Positions 11,101-25,116 of a stretch of DNA of 64,000 nucleotides are shown here, piece after piece. The notes under the pieces were generated by a model. It was given only the letters and a program-made list of their open reading frames with translations, did no database searches and was not told where the DNA came from. Source of the DNA: Apostichopus japonicus (taxonomy: Eukaryota; Echinodermata; Holothuroidea; Aspidochirotida; Stichopodidae); assembly GCF_037975245.1 (NCBI RefSeq), contig NC_092577.1, forward strand, positions 23,090,398 through 23,154,397. Reading direction: 5' to 3'. The translations under genes and the position numbers were made by a program. The first letter of the stretch is position 1. Each line of letters starts with the position of its first letter.

Positions 11101-14100
11101 CTAAACTGTAATGGGTTGAGAAACGGCGAAAAGAGGAGGGAACTTTTCAATATGTTAAACAAGAAACGATACGACATTGTTATTCTACAGGAAACATTTT
11201 GGGATGATCAATGCCACCAAGACGCCCAGCATGAATGGGGTGGTGAAGTTTTTTCTTCCCTTTATGCAAAGGACAAAAGGAGAGGGGTGTCGTGTTTAAT
11301 TCCACGCGATGCAGACATTGATACTATCAAACATAGAATCGACGATGAGGGAAGGGTTGTAATGTTGGATGTCACTATGGATCAGCGACCACTTATTATT
11401 ATCGGAGTTTATGCTCCCAACATAATTTCGGAAAGGAAACAATTCTACCTTGACCTGAACCACTATCTTAATCTGACTCAAAATCCGATAATTCTAACCG
11501 GAGATTTTAATAACGTTTTAAACGTTTACAAAGACAGATACCCACCGAAAACGCATTCAGATAGCTCGAGAAAACCGTTAAAAGATATAATGCTCAATTT
11601 TGACCTTATAGATATTTGGCGATATCGAAACCCAAACAAAATCGAGTTTACATGGACCAGAAACACCGTAGACGGGTCCTTTTCATCGAGAATAGATCGG
11701 TTTCTTATCTCCAAAAGCCTTGCCTACAATGTTAATGTAAGCCAACACATAACATACCCCCGGTCGGATCATAATAAATTAATGTTACGCCTGGATTTTG
11801 AAAATCTACCTCGGGGACCAGGCTATTGGATTTTTAACAATTCTCTCCTACTGGACGACGAGTACTGTGAGGGTATTAGAGAACTTATACAAAATTCCAA
11901 AAACGACAGCCACTACGAAACTGATTTTTTCACCTGGTACGACAATCTAAAACATTCGATACAGTCAACAACTATCAAATACTCTAAGAGGAAGCAAAAA
12001 AAGCAACGCCGGGTCAAAACGAAATTAGTAAAACAATTCAACTATGAAAGAGTGAAGGCTCAGAAATTCCCTGACTATGATATTACTTTGTTGAAGCGCC
12101 TTGAAAGCGAACTGAATGAGATTGAACTTGACGAACTCAAAGGAATTTCACTCAGAGCCAAACTACAGTGGTACGAAAACGGCGAAAAATCAACAAAGTT
12201 TTTTCTCAATCTGGAGAAAAGTACACAAAAACGAAAAGTCATGAGACAACTGACGACCGAGAATGGATATGTTCTTACAGAACAAGAGGACATTATCACC
12301 GAACAGGTTAATTTCTATAAGGAGCTATATACTGATCACCCAATAGACGACAAATCAAAAACTGAACTACTCGAGAATATTTCCAGAACACTGTCCTCCC
12401 CTTCGGCAGATCTATGCGACGAACATCTCCCAGTTGCCGAACTTAAAGCTGCTCTCGATTCAATGGAGAACAACAAAAGCCCAGGACTCGATGGCCTAAC
12501 CGTCCAGTTTTTCAAAACATTCTGGTATGATCTTATTAACATTTTAGAGAAACTTATCACCGAAATTTTCAATTGTAATATGCTTTGTGACTCTATGAAA
12601 ACTGGAGTACTCACGTTGATTCCTAAGAAAGGTGACCTTAGTTATATCACTAATTGGAGGCCCATAAGTCTTCTCAACACCGACTACAAAATTATTAGTA
12701 AATCTCTAGCCAATAGAATGTCAAAGGTTATCAGCGAACTCATCTCCGATGACCAGTCGTGCTGTATACCTAATAGGGACATATCTGAAAACGTCATTAC
12801 TATGCAGAATATTATTAACTTTATCAACGATAACAACTCTAACGGCTTGATACTTAAGATTGATCAGTACAAGGCTTTTGATAGAGTTAATCACAGTTAC
12901 CTCTTTAGTGTTATGGAAAAAATGGGTTTTGGTCCTCTATTACAAAAGTGGATTCAAATCCTTTACAATGATATTTCCTGTTGTATTAAGCATAACGGGC
13001 ACATCTCTAATTCATTCCCCGTCTCAAGAGGTGTCCGTCAAGGTTGCCCAATTTCTGCCATTTTATATGTGTTAAGCTGTGAACCCTTCCATGACGCTAT
13101 TCAAAATTGCCCCTCCATTTCTGGGATCATTTATTGTGATATTGAGGCAAAAATTTTCCAACACGCCGAGGACACTACATTTTTGGTATCGAATACTTCT
13201 AGTACCAGTTCAATTTTTCGTGTTATTGAGTTGTACGAAAGAGCGTCAGGCTCAAAGTGCAACTACAACAAAACAGAAGCCCTTGCCCTCGGTCGTTGAC
13301 CCTTGGCCGACCATCAGTTCAAATTCCCGGTTAGACACGACTATATTACAATTTTAGGTGTCGCTATTGGAAATGACCACTACAAATTAGAAACTACTAA
13401 TTGGGAAGAAAAGGTCAATAAATGCGGACTGGTCTTGCGGCGGTGGAAATTCCGAAAACTATCTTTCAAGGGTAAAGTTTTGGTGATTAATTCACTGGTG
13501 AATTCCCGCCTTGTTTATCTAATGTCTATCCTCGCCACCCCGATTGGGTTATCAGTACTATCCGCAATAGTGTTATCGAATTCCTTTGGAACGGTAAAAA
13601 ACCACTGATTAAGTACGGGACACTGTTGCTCCCAGTACAACAAGGGGGCCTCAAGCTTTGCGACCTTGAAATTCTTCGAGACTCTCTCAGAATCAAAACT
13701 GTCAGTAAACTTATTAAAGGTACTATAAGTCAAAAGCTTCGCCACATTATGTTATATAACCTAAACCATTACGAAAATATGCTTCTAGGCACATATATCT
13801 TCCAAATTGTTCCGAATTGCAAATCATTGCGTAATCTATACCCCTACTACAGGGAAATTTTGCTTGCCTGGAAGAGAATTACACAAGGGCAATTTTGCCG
13901 GCCCATTACGAGGAAGGAAATTTTATTACAACCTTTATTCCAAAACCCACTGATTTGTGAAGATCAGGACAAAACCTTTTTCAATAGAAATTTCATTGAT
14001 GGTGGCATTATACGGGTGGGTGATCTTATGTACGAGATTATACCAACACACCTCCCGGCCGAAGCCGTTTATGAATGCATTGCATTGGCAAATCCTGATA

Positions 14101-14953
14101 ATACACTTAGTGTGAAAAAGGTACAAGATGTAATCTCCAACCTAATTAAAGCCTTCCCATCCGAATGGCTGGAAGCCATTTATTCATCCGATGTCATTGT
14201 GTCGTCGCAACCTGACCCTAATTGCGGCATTCGTTTAATGAATGGGAGCAAACACATCGATGCATCTGGAATTACATGTCAAATTGCCTCTAATCTGCTC
14301 CGTTCTGTTAACACTTCCATACCTAAAGGTGAAAGTTACTGGAATACTACTTTTCCAGATACCGACTTTGAAAATAGATGGTCAAATATCTATAGATTTC
14401 CTAAAATGTTTCATGATGCAGATCTTGATTTCAAAGTTATGCATAATATCTTGTATACCATTGAGAAGCTATATAAATTTGTATCATCGACTCACCTAGC
14501 TGTGTTTTATGTAGAACAGCCAGCGAGTCATTAAGCCACCTGTTTATCGATTGTGTTAAGGTAAATACAATGTGGAATTGCATCGTTACTAAACTGGGGA
14601 AAGTTTATAAGGCCAACGACCTAAGACAGTGGCGTATTGCTACTCTGCTTGGGACCGGGCTTAACCGTAAGAAACTCGAGGGAAATTTAATCGACTACAT
14701 CTTTAACTTGTACAAAAATACAATATGGAGCTATAGATGTTTTCAAGTTTGTAATAGTAGCGACACAATTAATAACTACAGCGTCAACTTGTTGACTCTT
14801 TTTCATGTTTCACTTAAAAAGAAACTTAACACTATTTTCCAGGTTTATAAAAAGATGCATCGTACACAGTTTTTCTTTGATATGTTCGGGCAAGAAAATG
14901 TTGTAATAAGATACAGAACCGAGAACGATTTTAACTACAACTTCGACAGTTGA
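11101..14953 (+). pseudogene. LINE copy 2 ORF2 (endonuclease-reverse transcriptase), broken
   Basis: One frame stays open from the endonuclease motif TLNCNGL (near 11098) to 13299, covering AP endonuclease (TGDFNNV near 11500, SDHNK near 11770) and most of the reverse transcriptase (KSPGLDGL near 12480, RPISLLNTDYK near 12660, RQGCPISA near 13040). The catalytic box reads HAEDTTF near 13160, where the other two copies have HADD: the first catalytic Asp is Glu. Downstream pieces are open at 13303-13608, 13626-14534 and 14570-14953 in changing frames, so there are at least three breaks. The C-terminal zinc finger is damaged near 14500. No ATG lies close to the conserved start. Confidence 0.9.
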
Positions 14954-15209
14954 CAGCGTTGTTTTTTGACTCAAGGCATCCTCTATTAGCCTCGACTGAA
15001 AATTATTCTTTTTTAGTATTATTTGTATAGTCTACGTCTGTTCTCATTTCTGTGTTAGTTAAATTTTCAGTAATCCTGGTTCAATATCGTATTTACTCTA
15101 TTTCATACTATTAATTCTCTGTTCATTGAACTTGCTATATAGCCTCATATTTTTTTTAATCTACTTTTAAATCTTTGTATACTACTCTCATTACTGTTTG
15201 CGTATGGGT

Positions 15210-15223
15210 GAGCCAGTGGGTTC
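15210..15223 (+). promoter_or_regulatory. LINE copy 2 3' UTR hairpin
   Basis: GAGCC-AGTG-GGTTC forms the conserved hairpin with one G-T (G-U in RNA) pair, about 18 nt before the A-tail. The loop is the same as in copies 1, 3 and 4. Confidence 0.72.
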
Positions 15224-15250
15224 ATCTTTCAATAACAGAGAAAAAAAAAA

Positions 15251-17149
15251 CCCGGTTCTCGTCCGATCACCGAAGTCAAGCAACGTAGAGCGCAGTCAGT
15301 ACTTGGATGGGTGACCGCCTGGGAATACTGGGTGCCGTAGGCTTTTATTTTCCTAATTGATAACACTATGTTGCCACGACGATGAAAAATTGAAATGGCC
15401 TACATTGACCTCTTCTTATGTCTACGGCCATATCACGTTGACTATACCGGTTCTCGTCCGATCACCGTATTCAAGCAACGTATTTTTAGCGCAGTCAGTA
15501 CTTGGATGGGTGACCGCCTGGGAATACTGGGTGCAGTAGGCTTTTATTTTCCTAATTGATAACACTATGTTGCCACGACGATGAAAAATTGAAATGGCCT
15601 ACATTGACCTCTTCTTATGTCTACGGCCATATCACGTTGACTATACCGGTTCTCGTCCGATCACCGTATTCAAGCAACGTAGAGCGCAGTCAGTACTTGG
15701 ATGGGTGACCGCCTGGGAATACTGGGTGCAGTAGGCTTTTATTTTCCTAATTGATAACACTATGTTGCCACGACGATGAAAAATTGAAATGGCCTACATT
15801 GACCTCTTCTTATGTCTACGGCCATATCACGTTGACTATACCGGTTCTCGTCCGATCACCGTAGTCAAGCAACGTAGAGCGCAGTCAGTACTTGGATGGA
15901 TGACCGCCTGGGATTACTGGGTGTCGTAGGCTGTTATTTTCATAATTGATAACACTATGTTGCCACGACGATGAGAAATTGAAATGGCCTACATTGTCTT
16001 GCCACAAAGAAGGTGTCTTGCCACAAGGAAAGCGATTTGAAAATCGAATATATTAAAAAATAACTCGTTTGTTTTTATATATTATAATTTTATACATATA
16101 TATCTAAAATATAGATTAAAATAATATATATTAAATCTATTCATGTATAATATATATATATTAAGTGCACTCATCATAACCTACCAAACAACTAGCCTAC
16201 ATTTCACCTCTTAGAATGTCTACGGCCACATCACGATGACTATACCGGTTCTCGTCCGATCAGGTAAGTCAAGCAACGTAGAGCGCAGTCAGTACTTGGA
16301 TGGGTGACCGCCTGGGAATACTGGGTGCCGTAGGCTTTTATTTTCCTAATTGATAACACTATGTTGCCACGACGATGAAAAATTGAAATGGCCTACATTG
16401 ACCTCTTCTTATGTCTACGGCCATATCACGTTGACTATACCGGTTCTCGTCCGATCACCGAAGTCAAGCAACGTAGAGCCCAGTCAGTACTTCGATGGGT
16501 GACCGCCTGGGAATACTGGGTGCAGTAGGCTTTTATTTTCCTAATTGATAACACTATGTTGCCACGACGATGAGAAATTGAAATGGCCTACATTGTCTTG
16601 CCACAAGGAAAGCGATTTGAAAATCGAATATATTAATAAATAACTACTTTGTTTTTATGTATTAGAATTTCATACATATATATGTAAAATATAGATTAAC
16701 ATAATATATATTAAATCCATTCATGTATAATATATATATTAAATCCACTCATCATAACCTACCACACAAGTAGCCTGCATTTCACCTCTTGTAATGTCCA
16801 CATCACGTTGACTATACCGGTTCTCGTCCTATCACCGAAGTCAAGCAACGTAGAGCGCAGTCAGTACTTGGATGGATGACCGCCTGGGAATACTGGGTGT
16901 CGTAGGCTGTTATTTTCATAATTGATAACACTATGTTGCCACGACGATGAGAAATTGAAATGGCCTACATTGTCTTGCCACAAAGAAGGTGTCTTGCCAC
17001 AAGGAAAGCGATTTGAAAATCGAATATATTAAAAAATAACTCGTTTGTTTTTATATATTATAATGTTATACATATATATGTAAAATATAGATTAACATAA
17101 GATATATTAAATCTATTCATGTATAATATATATAAGTCAAGCAACGTAG
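15251..17149 (+). rRNA. 5S rRNA tandem array, plus-strand block 3
   Basis: The 3' part of the LINE 2-split gene lies at 15251-15344. Genes begin at 15420, 15619, 15814, 16218, 16413 and 16796. The gene at 15420 carries a 4-nt insertion (ACGTATTTTTAGC) that places a T5 run inside the gene, which could stop pol III early. The gene at 16218 carries CAGGTAAGT. The gene at 16796 lacks about 8 nt at its 5' end (GTCCACATCACG). Only a 16-bp 5S fragment (AAGTCAAGCAACGTAG, near 17134-17149) remains at the strand switch. Confidence 0.93.
15420..15543 (+). pseudogene. 5S rRNA pseudogene with internal T5 insertion
   Basis: The gene is 124 nt. TTTTTA replaces GA after CAAGCAACGTA, so a T-run long enough to terminate RNA polymerase III sits in the middle of the gene near nt 63-67. 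The 3' end is also changed (GTGCAGTAGGC for GTGCCGTAGGC), which breaks a helix I pair. Confidence 0.75.
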
Positions 17150-17160
17150 TTACTCCCAGG
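17134..17160. other. strand-switch junction of the 5S array
   Basis: To the left, 5S genes read rightwards; to the right they read leftwards, so the two halves converge. The junction joins a plus-strand 5S fragment ending CAACGTAG to a minus-strand gene starting TTACTCCCAGGCGG, with the 3' end of that minus gene missing. A long AT-rich spacer is truncated immediately to the left. This looks like an inversion breakpoint or an end-joining event between opposite arms. Confidence 0.85.
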
Positions 17161-18563
17161 CGGTCACCCATCCAAGTACTGACTGCGCTCTACGTAGCTT
17201 GACTTCGGTGATCGGACGAGAACCGGTATAGTCAACGTGATATGGCCGTAGACATAACAAGAGGTCAATGTAGGCCATTTCAATTTTTCATCGTCGTGGC
17301 AACATAGTGTTATCAATTAGGAAAATAAAAGCCTACGGCACCCAGTATTCCCAGGCGGTCACCCATCCAAGTACTGACTGCGCTCTACGTTGCTTGACTT
17401 ACCTGATCGGACGAGAACCGGTATAGTCATCGTGATGTGGCCGTAGACATTCTAGGAGGTGAAATGTAGGCTACTTGTTTGGTAGGTTATGATGAGTGCA
17501 CTTAATATATATATTATACATGAATGGATTTAATATATATTATGTTAATCTATATTTTACATATATATGTATAAAATGATCATATATAAAAACAATCGAG
17601 TTATTTACTAATATATTTGATTTTCAAATCGCTTTCCTTCTGTCAAGACACTTTCCTTGTGGCAAGACAATGTAGGCCATTTCAATTTCTCATCGTCGTG
17701 GCAACATAGTGTTATCAATTAGGAAAATAAAAGCCTACGGCACCCAGTATTCCCAGGCGGTCACCCATCCAAGTACTGACTGCGCTCTACGTTGCTTGAC
17801 TTCGGTGATCGGACGAGAACCGGTATAGTCAACGTGATGTGGCCGTAGACATAACAACAGGTCAATGGAGGCCATTTCAATTTCTCATCGTCGTGGCAAC
17901 ATAGTGTTATCAATTAGGAAAATAAAAGCCTACGGCACCCAGTATTGCCAGGCGGTCACCCATCCAAGTACTGACTGCGCTCTACGTTGCTTGACTTCGG
18001 TGATCGGACGAGAACCGGTATAGTCAACGTGATATGGCCGTAGACATAACAACAGGTCAATGTAGGCCATTTCACTTTCTCATCCGCGTGGCAACATAGT
18101 GTTATCAATTAGGAAAATAAAAGCCTACGGCACCCAGTATTCCCAGGCGGTCACCCATCCAAGTACTGACTGCGCTCTACGTTGCTTGACTTCGGTGATC
18201 GGACGAGAACCGGTATAGTCAACGTGATATGGCCGTAGACATAACAACAGGTCAATGAAGGCCATTTCAATTTTTCATCGTCGTGGCAACATAGTGTTAT
18301 CAATTAGGAAAATAAAAGCCTACGGCACCCAGTATTCCCAGGCGGTCACCCATCCAAGTACTGACTGCGCTCTACGTTGCTTGACTTACCTGATCGGACG
18401 AGAACCGGTATAGTCATCGTGATGTGGCCGTAGACATTCTAGGAGGTGAAATGTAGGCTACTTGTTTGGTAGGTTATGATGAATGCACTTAATACATATA
18501 TTATACATGAATGGATTTAATATATATTATGTTAATCTATATTTTACATATATATGTATAAAA

Positions 18564-18740
18564 TGATCATTCATTCATTCATTCATTTATTTGTTTTTTC
18601 ACATAAATATTACAATGTGAATGGAAGTCTTCTGAAAAGCCTATGCTGGCTTAACAAAACAGAAGACTCCCATGAAGAAAAGATAGAAAATAGTGAAAGT
18701 AATGTTAATAACAATACATAAACGCTTCAATATGTGATCA
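18564..18740 (-). repeat. 170-bp insert in long 5S spacer, copy 1
   Basis: An insert flanked by TGATCA on both sides splits ATGATCATATATAAAA of the ordinary long spacer. Read on the minus strand it ends in AAATAAATGAATGAATGAATG, a tetranucleotide tail typical of some LINE or SINE 3' ends (RTE, CR1 or L2 types). Identical copies sit at the same spacer position elsewhere, so a single insertion was spread by array amplification. The family is not identified. Confidence 0.75.
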
Positions 18741-20299
18741 TATATAAAAACAATCGAGTTATTTACTAATATATTTGATTTTCAAATCGCTTTCCTTCTG
18801 TCAAGACACTTTCCTTGTGGCAAGACAATGTAGACCATTTCAATTTCTCATCGTCGTGGCAACATAGTGTTATCAATTGTGAAAATAAAAGCCTACGGCA
18901 CCCAGTATTTCCAGGCGGTCACCCATCCAAGTACTGACTGCGCTCTACGTTGCTTGACTTCGGTGATCGGACGAGAACCGGTATAGTCAACGTGATATGG
19001 CCGTAGACATAACAAGAGGTCAATGGAGGCCATTTGAATTTCTCATCGTCGTGGCAACATAGTGTTATCAATTGTGAAAATAAAAGCCTACGGCACCCAG
19101 TATTCCCAGGCGGTCATCCATCCAAGTACTGACTGCCCTCTACGTTGCTTGACTTCGGTGATCGGACGAGAACCGGTATAGTCAACGTGATGTGGCCGTA
19201 GACATTACAAGAGGTGAAATGCAGGCTACTTGTGTGGTAGGTTATGATGAGTGGATTTAATATATATATTATACATGAATGGATTTAATATATATTATGT
19301 TAATCTATATTTTACATATATATGTAGAAAATTCTAATACATAAAAACAAAGTAGTTATTTATTAATATATTCGATTTTCAAATCGCTTTCCTTGTGGCA
19401 AGACAATGTAGGCCATTTCAATTTCTCATCGTCGTGGCAACATAGTGTTATCAATTAGGAAAATAAAAGCCTACGGCACCCAGTATTTCCAGGCGGTCAC
19501 CCATCCAAGTACTGACTGCGCTCTACGTTGCTTGACTTCGGTGATCGGACGAGAACCGGTATAGTCAACGTGATGTGGCCGTAGACAGACCAAGAGGTCA
19601 ATGGAGGCCATTTGAATTTCTCATCGTCGTGGCAACATAGTGTTATCAATTAGGAAAATAAAAGCCTACGGCACCCAGTATTCCCAGGCGGTCACCCATC
19701 CAAGTACTGACTGCGCTCTACGTTGCTTGACTTCGGTGATCGGACGAGAACCGGTATAGTCAACGTGATATGGCCGTAGACATAACAAGAGGTCAATGTA
19801 GGCCATTTCACTTTCTCATCCGCGTGGCAACATAGTGTTATCAATTAGGAAAATAAAAGCCTACGGCACCCAGTATTCCCAGGCGGTCACCCATCCAAGT
19901 ACTGACTGCGCTCTACGTTGCTTGACTTCGGTGATCGGACGAGAACCGGTATAGTCAACGTGATATGGCCGTAGACATAACAACAGGTCAATGAAGGCCA
20001 TTTCAATTTTTCATCGTCGTGGCAACATAGTGTTATCAATTAGGAAAATAAAAGCCTACGGCACCCAGTATTCCCAGGCGGTCACCCATCCAAGTACTGA
20101 CTGCGCTCTACGTTGCTTGACTTACCTGATCGGACGAGAACCGGTATAGTCATCGTGATGTGGCCGTAGACATTCTAGGAGGTGAAATGTAGGCTACTTG
20201 TTTGGTAGGTTATGATGAATGCACTTAATACATATATTATACATGAATGGATTTAATATATATTATGTTAATCTATATTTTACATATATATGTATAAAA

Positions 20300-20476
20300 T
20301 GATCATTCATTCATTCATTCATTTATTTGTTTTTTCACATAAATATTACAATGTGAATGGAAGTCTTCTGAAAAGCCTATGCTGGCTTAACAAAACAGAA
20401 GACTCCCATGAAGAAAAGATAGAAAATAGTGAAAGTAATGTTAATAACAATACATAAACGCTTCAATATGTGATCA
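20300..20476 (-). repeat. 170-bp insert in long 5S spacer, copy 2
   Basis: Same insert and same TGATCA flanks as at 18564, exactly 1736 bp later; it was copied with the surrounding higher-order repeat. Confidence 0.75.
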
Positions 20477-21599
20477 TATATAAAAACAATCGAGTTATTT
20501 ACTAATATATTTGATTTTCAAATCGCTTTCCTTCTGTCAAGACACTTTCCTTGTGGCAAGACAATGTAGACCATTTCAATTTCTCATCGTCGTGGCAACA
20601 TAGTGTTATCAATTGTGAAAATAAAAGCCTACGGCACCCAGTATTTCCAGGCGGTCACCCATCCAAGTACTGACTGCGCTCTACGTTGCTTGACTTCGGT
20701 GATCGGACGAGAACCGGTATAGTCAACGTGATATGGCCGTAGACATAACAACAGGTCAATGGAGGCCATTTCAATTTCTCATCGTCGTGGCAACATAGTG
20801 TTATCAATTGTGAAAATAAAAGCCTACGGCACCCAGTATTCCCAGGCGGTCATCCATCCAAGTACTGACTGCGCTCTACGTTGCTTGACTTCGGTGATCG
20901 GACGAGAACCGGTATAGTCAACGTGATATGGCCGTAGACATAACAAGAGGTCAATGGAGGCCATTTGAATTTCTCATCGTCGTGGCAACATAGTGTTATC
21001 AATTGTGAAAATAAAAGCCTACGGCACCCAGTATTCCCAGGCGGTCATCCATCCAAGCACTGACTGCGCTCTACCTTGCTTGACTTCGGTGATCGGACGA
21101 GAACCGGTATAGTCAACGTGATATGGCCGTAGACATAACAAGAGGTCAACGTAGGCCATTTCAATTTTTCATCGTCGTGGCAACATAGTGTTATCAATTG
21201 TGAAAATAAAAGCCTACGGCACCCAGTATTCCCAGGCGGTCATCCATCCAAGTACTGACTGCGCTCTACGTTGCTTGACTTCGGTGATCGGACGAGAACC
21301 GGTATAGTCAACGTGATGTGGCCGTAGACATTACAAGAGGTGAAATGCAGGCTACTTGTGTGGTAGGTTATGATGAGTGGATTTAATATATATATTATAC
21401 ATGAATGGATTTAATATATATTATGTTAATCTATATTTTACATATATATGTAGAAAATTCTAATACATAAAAACAAAGTAGTTATTTATTAATATATTCG
21501 ATTTTCAAATCGCTTTCCTTGTGGCAAGACAATGTAGGCCATTTGAATTTCTCATCGTCGTGGCAACATAGTGTTATCAATTAGGAAAATAAAAGCCTA

Positions 21600-23140
21600 C
21601 GGCACCCAGTATTTCCAGGCGGTCACCCATCCAAGTACTGACTGCGCTCTACGTTGCTTGACTTCGGTGATCGGACGAGAACCGGTATAGTCAACGTGAT
21701 GTGGCCGTAGACATAACAACAGGTCAATGTAGGCCATTTCAATTTCTCATCCGCGTGGCAACATAGTGTTATCAATTAGGAAAATAAAAGCCTACGGCAC
21801 CCAGTATTCCCAGGCGGTCACCCATCCAAGTACTGACTGCGCTCTACGTTGCTTGACTTCGGTGATCGGACGAGAACCGGTATAGTCAACGTGATATGGC
21901 CGTAGACATAACAACAGGTCAATGAAGGCCATTTCAATTTTTCATCGTCGTGGCAACATAGTGTTATCAATTAGGAAAATAAAAGCCTACGGCACCCAGT
22001 ATTCCCAGGCGGTCACCCATCCAAGTACTGACTGCGCTCTACGTTGCTTGACTTACCTGATCGGACGAGAACCGGTATAGTCATCGTGATGTGGCCGTAG
22101 ACATTCTAGGAGGTGAAATGTAGGCTACTTGTTTGGTAGGTTATGATGAGTGCACTTAATACATATATTATACATGAATGGATTTAATATATATTATGTT
22201 AATCTATATTTTACATATATATGTAGAAAATTCTAATACATAAAAACAAAGTAGTTATTTATTAATATATTCGATTTTCAAATCGCTTTCCTTGTGGCAA
22301 GACAATGTAGGCCATTTCAATTTCTCATCGTCGTGGCAACATAGTGTTATCAATTAGGAAAATAAAAGCCTACGGCACCCAGTATTTCCAGGCGGTCACC
22401 CATCCAAGTACTGACTGCGCTCTACGTTGCTTGACTTCGGTGATCGGACGAGAACCGGTATAGTCAACGTGATGTGGCCGTAGACATAACAACAGGTCAA
22501 TGTAGGCCATTTCAATTTCTCATCCGCGTGGCAACATAGTGTTATCAATTAGGAAAATAAAAGCCTACGGCACCCAGTATTCCCAGGCGGTCACCCATCC
22601 AAGTACTGACTGCGCTCTACGTTGCTTGACTTCGGTGATCGGACGAGAACCGGTATAGTCAACGTGATATGGCCGTAGACATAACAACAGGTCAATGAAG
22701 GCCATTTCAATTTTTCATCGTCGTGGCAACATAGTGTTATCAATTAGGAAAATAAAAGCCTACGGCACCCAGTATTCCCAGGCGGTCACCCATCCAAGTA
22801 CTGACTGCGCTCTACGTTGCTTGACTTACCTGATCGGACGAGAACCGGTATAGTCATCGTGATGTGGCCGTAGACATTCTAGGAGGTGAAATGTAGGCTA
22901 CTTGTTTGGTAGGTTATGATGAGTGCACTTAATACATATATTATACATGAATGGATTTAATATATATTATGTTAATCTATATTTTACATATATATGTAGA
23001 AAATTCTAATACATAAAAACAAAGTAGTTATTTATTAATATATTCGATTTTCAAATCGCTTTCCTTGTGGCAAGACAATGTAGGCCATTTCAATTTCTCA
23101 TCGTCGTGGCAACATAGTGTTATCAATTAGGAAAATAAAA
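21600..23140. repeat. 773-bp higher-order repeat of the 5S array
   Basis: Gene triplets 21712/21907/22102 and 22485/22680/22875 are offset by exactly 773 bp and share the private variant ATCCGCGTGGCAAC (21749 and 22522) and a CAGGTAAGT-type third gene. Limits are approximate. Confidence 0.8.
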
Positions 23141-24939
23141 GCCTACGGCACCCAGTATTCCCAGGCGGTCACCCATCCAAGTACTGACTGCGCTCTACGT
23201 TGCTTGACTTCGGTGATCGGACGAGAACCGGTATAGTCAACGTGATATGGCCGTAGACATAACAAGAGGTCAATGGAGGCCATTTGAATTTCTCATCGTC
23301 GTGGCAACATAGTGTTATCAATTGTGAAAATAAAAGCCTACGGCACCCAGTATTCCCAGGCGGTCATCCATCCAAGTACTGACTGCGCTCTACGTTGCTT
23401 GACTTCGGTGATCGGACGAGAACCGGTATAGTCAACGTGATATGGCCGTAGACATAACAAGAGCTCAATGCAGGCCATTTCAATTTCTCATCGTCGTGGC
23501 AACATAGTGTTATCAATTGTGAAAATAAAAGCCTACGGCACCCAGTATTCCCAGGCGGTCACCCATCCAAGTACTGACTGCGCTCTACGTTGCTTGACTT
23601 CGGTGATCGGACGAGAACCGGTATAGTCAACGTGATATGGCCGTAGACATAAGAAGAGGTCAACGTAGGCCATTTCAATTTTTCATCGTCGTGGCAACAT
23701 AGTGTTATCAATTATGAAAATAAAAGCCTACGGCACCCAGTATTCCCAGGCGGTCATCCATCCAAGTACTGACTGCGCTCTACCTTGCTTGACTTCGGTG
23801 ATCGGACGAGAACCGGTATAGTCAACGTGATATGGCCGTAGACATAACAAGAGGTCAATGGAGGCCATTTCAATTTCTCATCGTCGTGGCAACATAGTGT
23901 TATCAATTGTGAAAATAAAAGCCTACGGCACCCAGTATTCCCAGGCGGTCATCCATCCAAGTACTGACTGCGCTCTACGTTGCTTGACTTCGGTGATCGG
24001 ACGAGAACCGGTATAGTCAACGTGATGTGGCCGTAGACATTACAAGAGGTGAAATGCAGGCTACTTGTGTGGTAGGTTATGATGAGTGGATTTAATATAT
24101 ATATTATACATGAATGGATTTAATATATATTATGTTAATCTATATTTTACATATATATGTAGAAAATTCTAATACATAAAAACAAAGTAGTTATTTATTA
24201 ATATATTCGATTTTCAAATCGCTTTCCTTGTGGCAAGACAATGTAGGCCATTTCAATTTCTCATCGTCGTGGCAACATAGTGTTATCAATTAGGAAAATA
24301 AAAGCCTACGGCACCCAGTATTCCCAGGCGGTCACCCATCCAAGTACTGACTGCGCTCTACGTTGCTTGACTTCGGTGATCGGACGAGAACCGGTATAGT
24401 CAACGTGATATGGCCGTAGACATAACAAGAGGTCAATGTAGGCCATTTCACTTTCTCATCCACGTGGCAACATAGTGTTATCAATTAGGAAAATAAAAGC
24501 CTACGGCACCCAGTATTCCCAGGCGGTCACCCATCCAAGTACTGACTGCGCTCTACGTTGCTTGACTTCGGTGATCGGACGAGAACCGGTATAGTCAACG
24601 TGATATGGCCGTAGACATAACAACAGGTCAATGAAGGCCATTTCAATTTTTCATCGTCGTGGCAACATAGTGTTATCAATTAGGAAAATAAATGCCTACG
24701 GCACCCAGTATTCCCAGGCGGTCACCCATCCAAGTACTGACTGCGCTCTACGTTGCTTGACTTCGGTGATCGGACGAGAACCGGTATAGTCATCGTGATG
24801 TGGCCGTAGACATTCTAGGAGGTGAAATGTAGGCTACTTGTTTGGTAGGTTATGATGAGTGCACTTAATACATATATTATACATGAATGGATTTAATATA
24901 TATTATGTTAATCTATATTTTACATATATATGTATAAAA

Positions 24940-25116
24940 TGATCATTCATTCATTCATTCATTTATTTGTTTTTTCACATAAATATTACAATGTGAATGG
25001 AAGTCTTCTGAAAAGCCTATGCTGGCTTAACAAAACAGAAGACTCCCATGAAGAAAAGATAGAAAATAGTGAAAGTAATGTTAATAACAATACATAAACG
25101 CTTCAATATGTGATCA
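24940..25116 (-). repeat. 170-bp insert in long 5S spacer, copy 3
   Basis: Same insert and same flanks as at 18564. It belongs to the 2516-bp higher-order repeat and matches the copy at 27456. Confidence 0.75.

Larger units (their letters stand above)
9661..15250 (+). mobile_element. LINE copy 2, 5S-targeted Tx1-clade (Mutsu-like) element, lightly decayed
   Basis: A 5.6-kb element lies in sense orientation inside the 5S gene that starts at 9620. The flank CCGGTTCTCGTCCG before position 9661 is repeated after the A-tail at about 15252. The 5' end opens with two imperfect copies of CTGTCAACTGCTGTCGTG. ORF1 and ORF2 follow the same plan as the other copies but are clearly diverged in protein sequence, so this is a separate lineage. 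ORF2 has only a few breaks, so it looks younger than copy 1 but older than copy 3. Confidence 0.92.
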
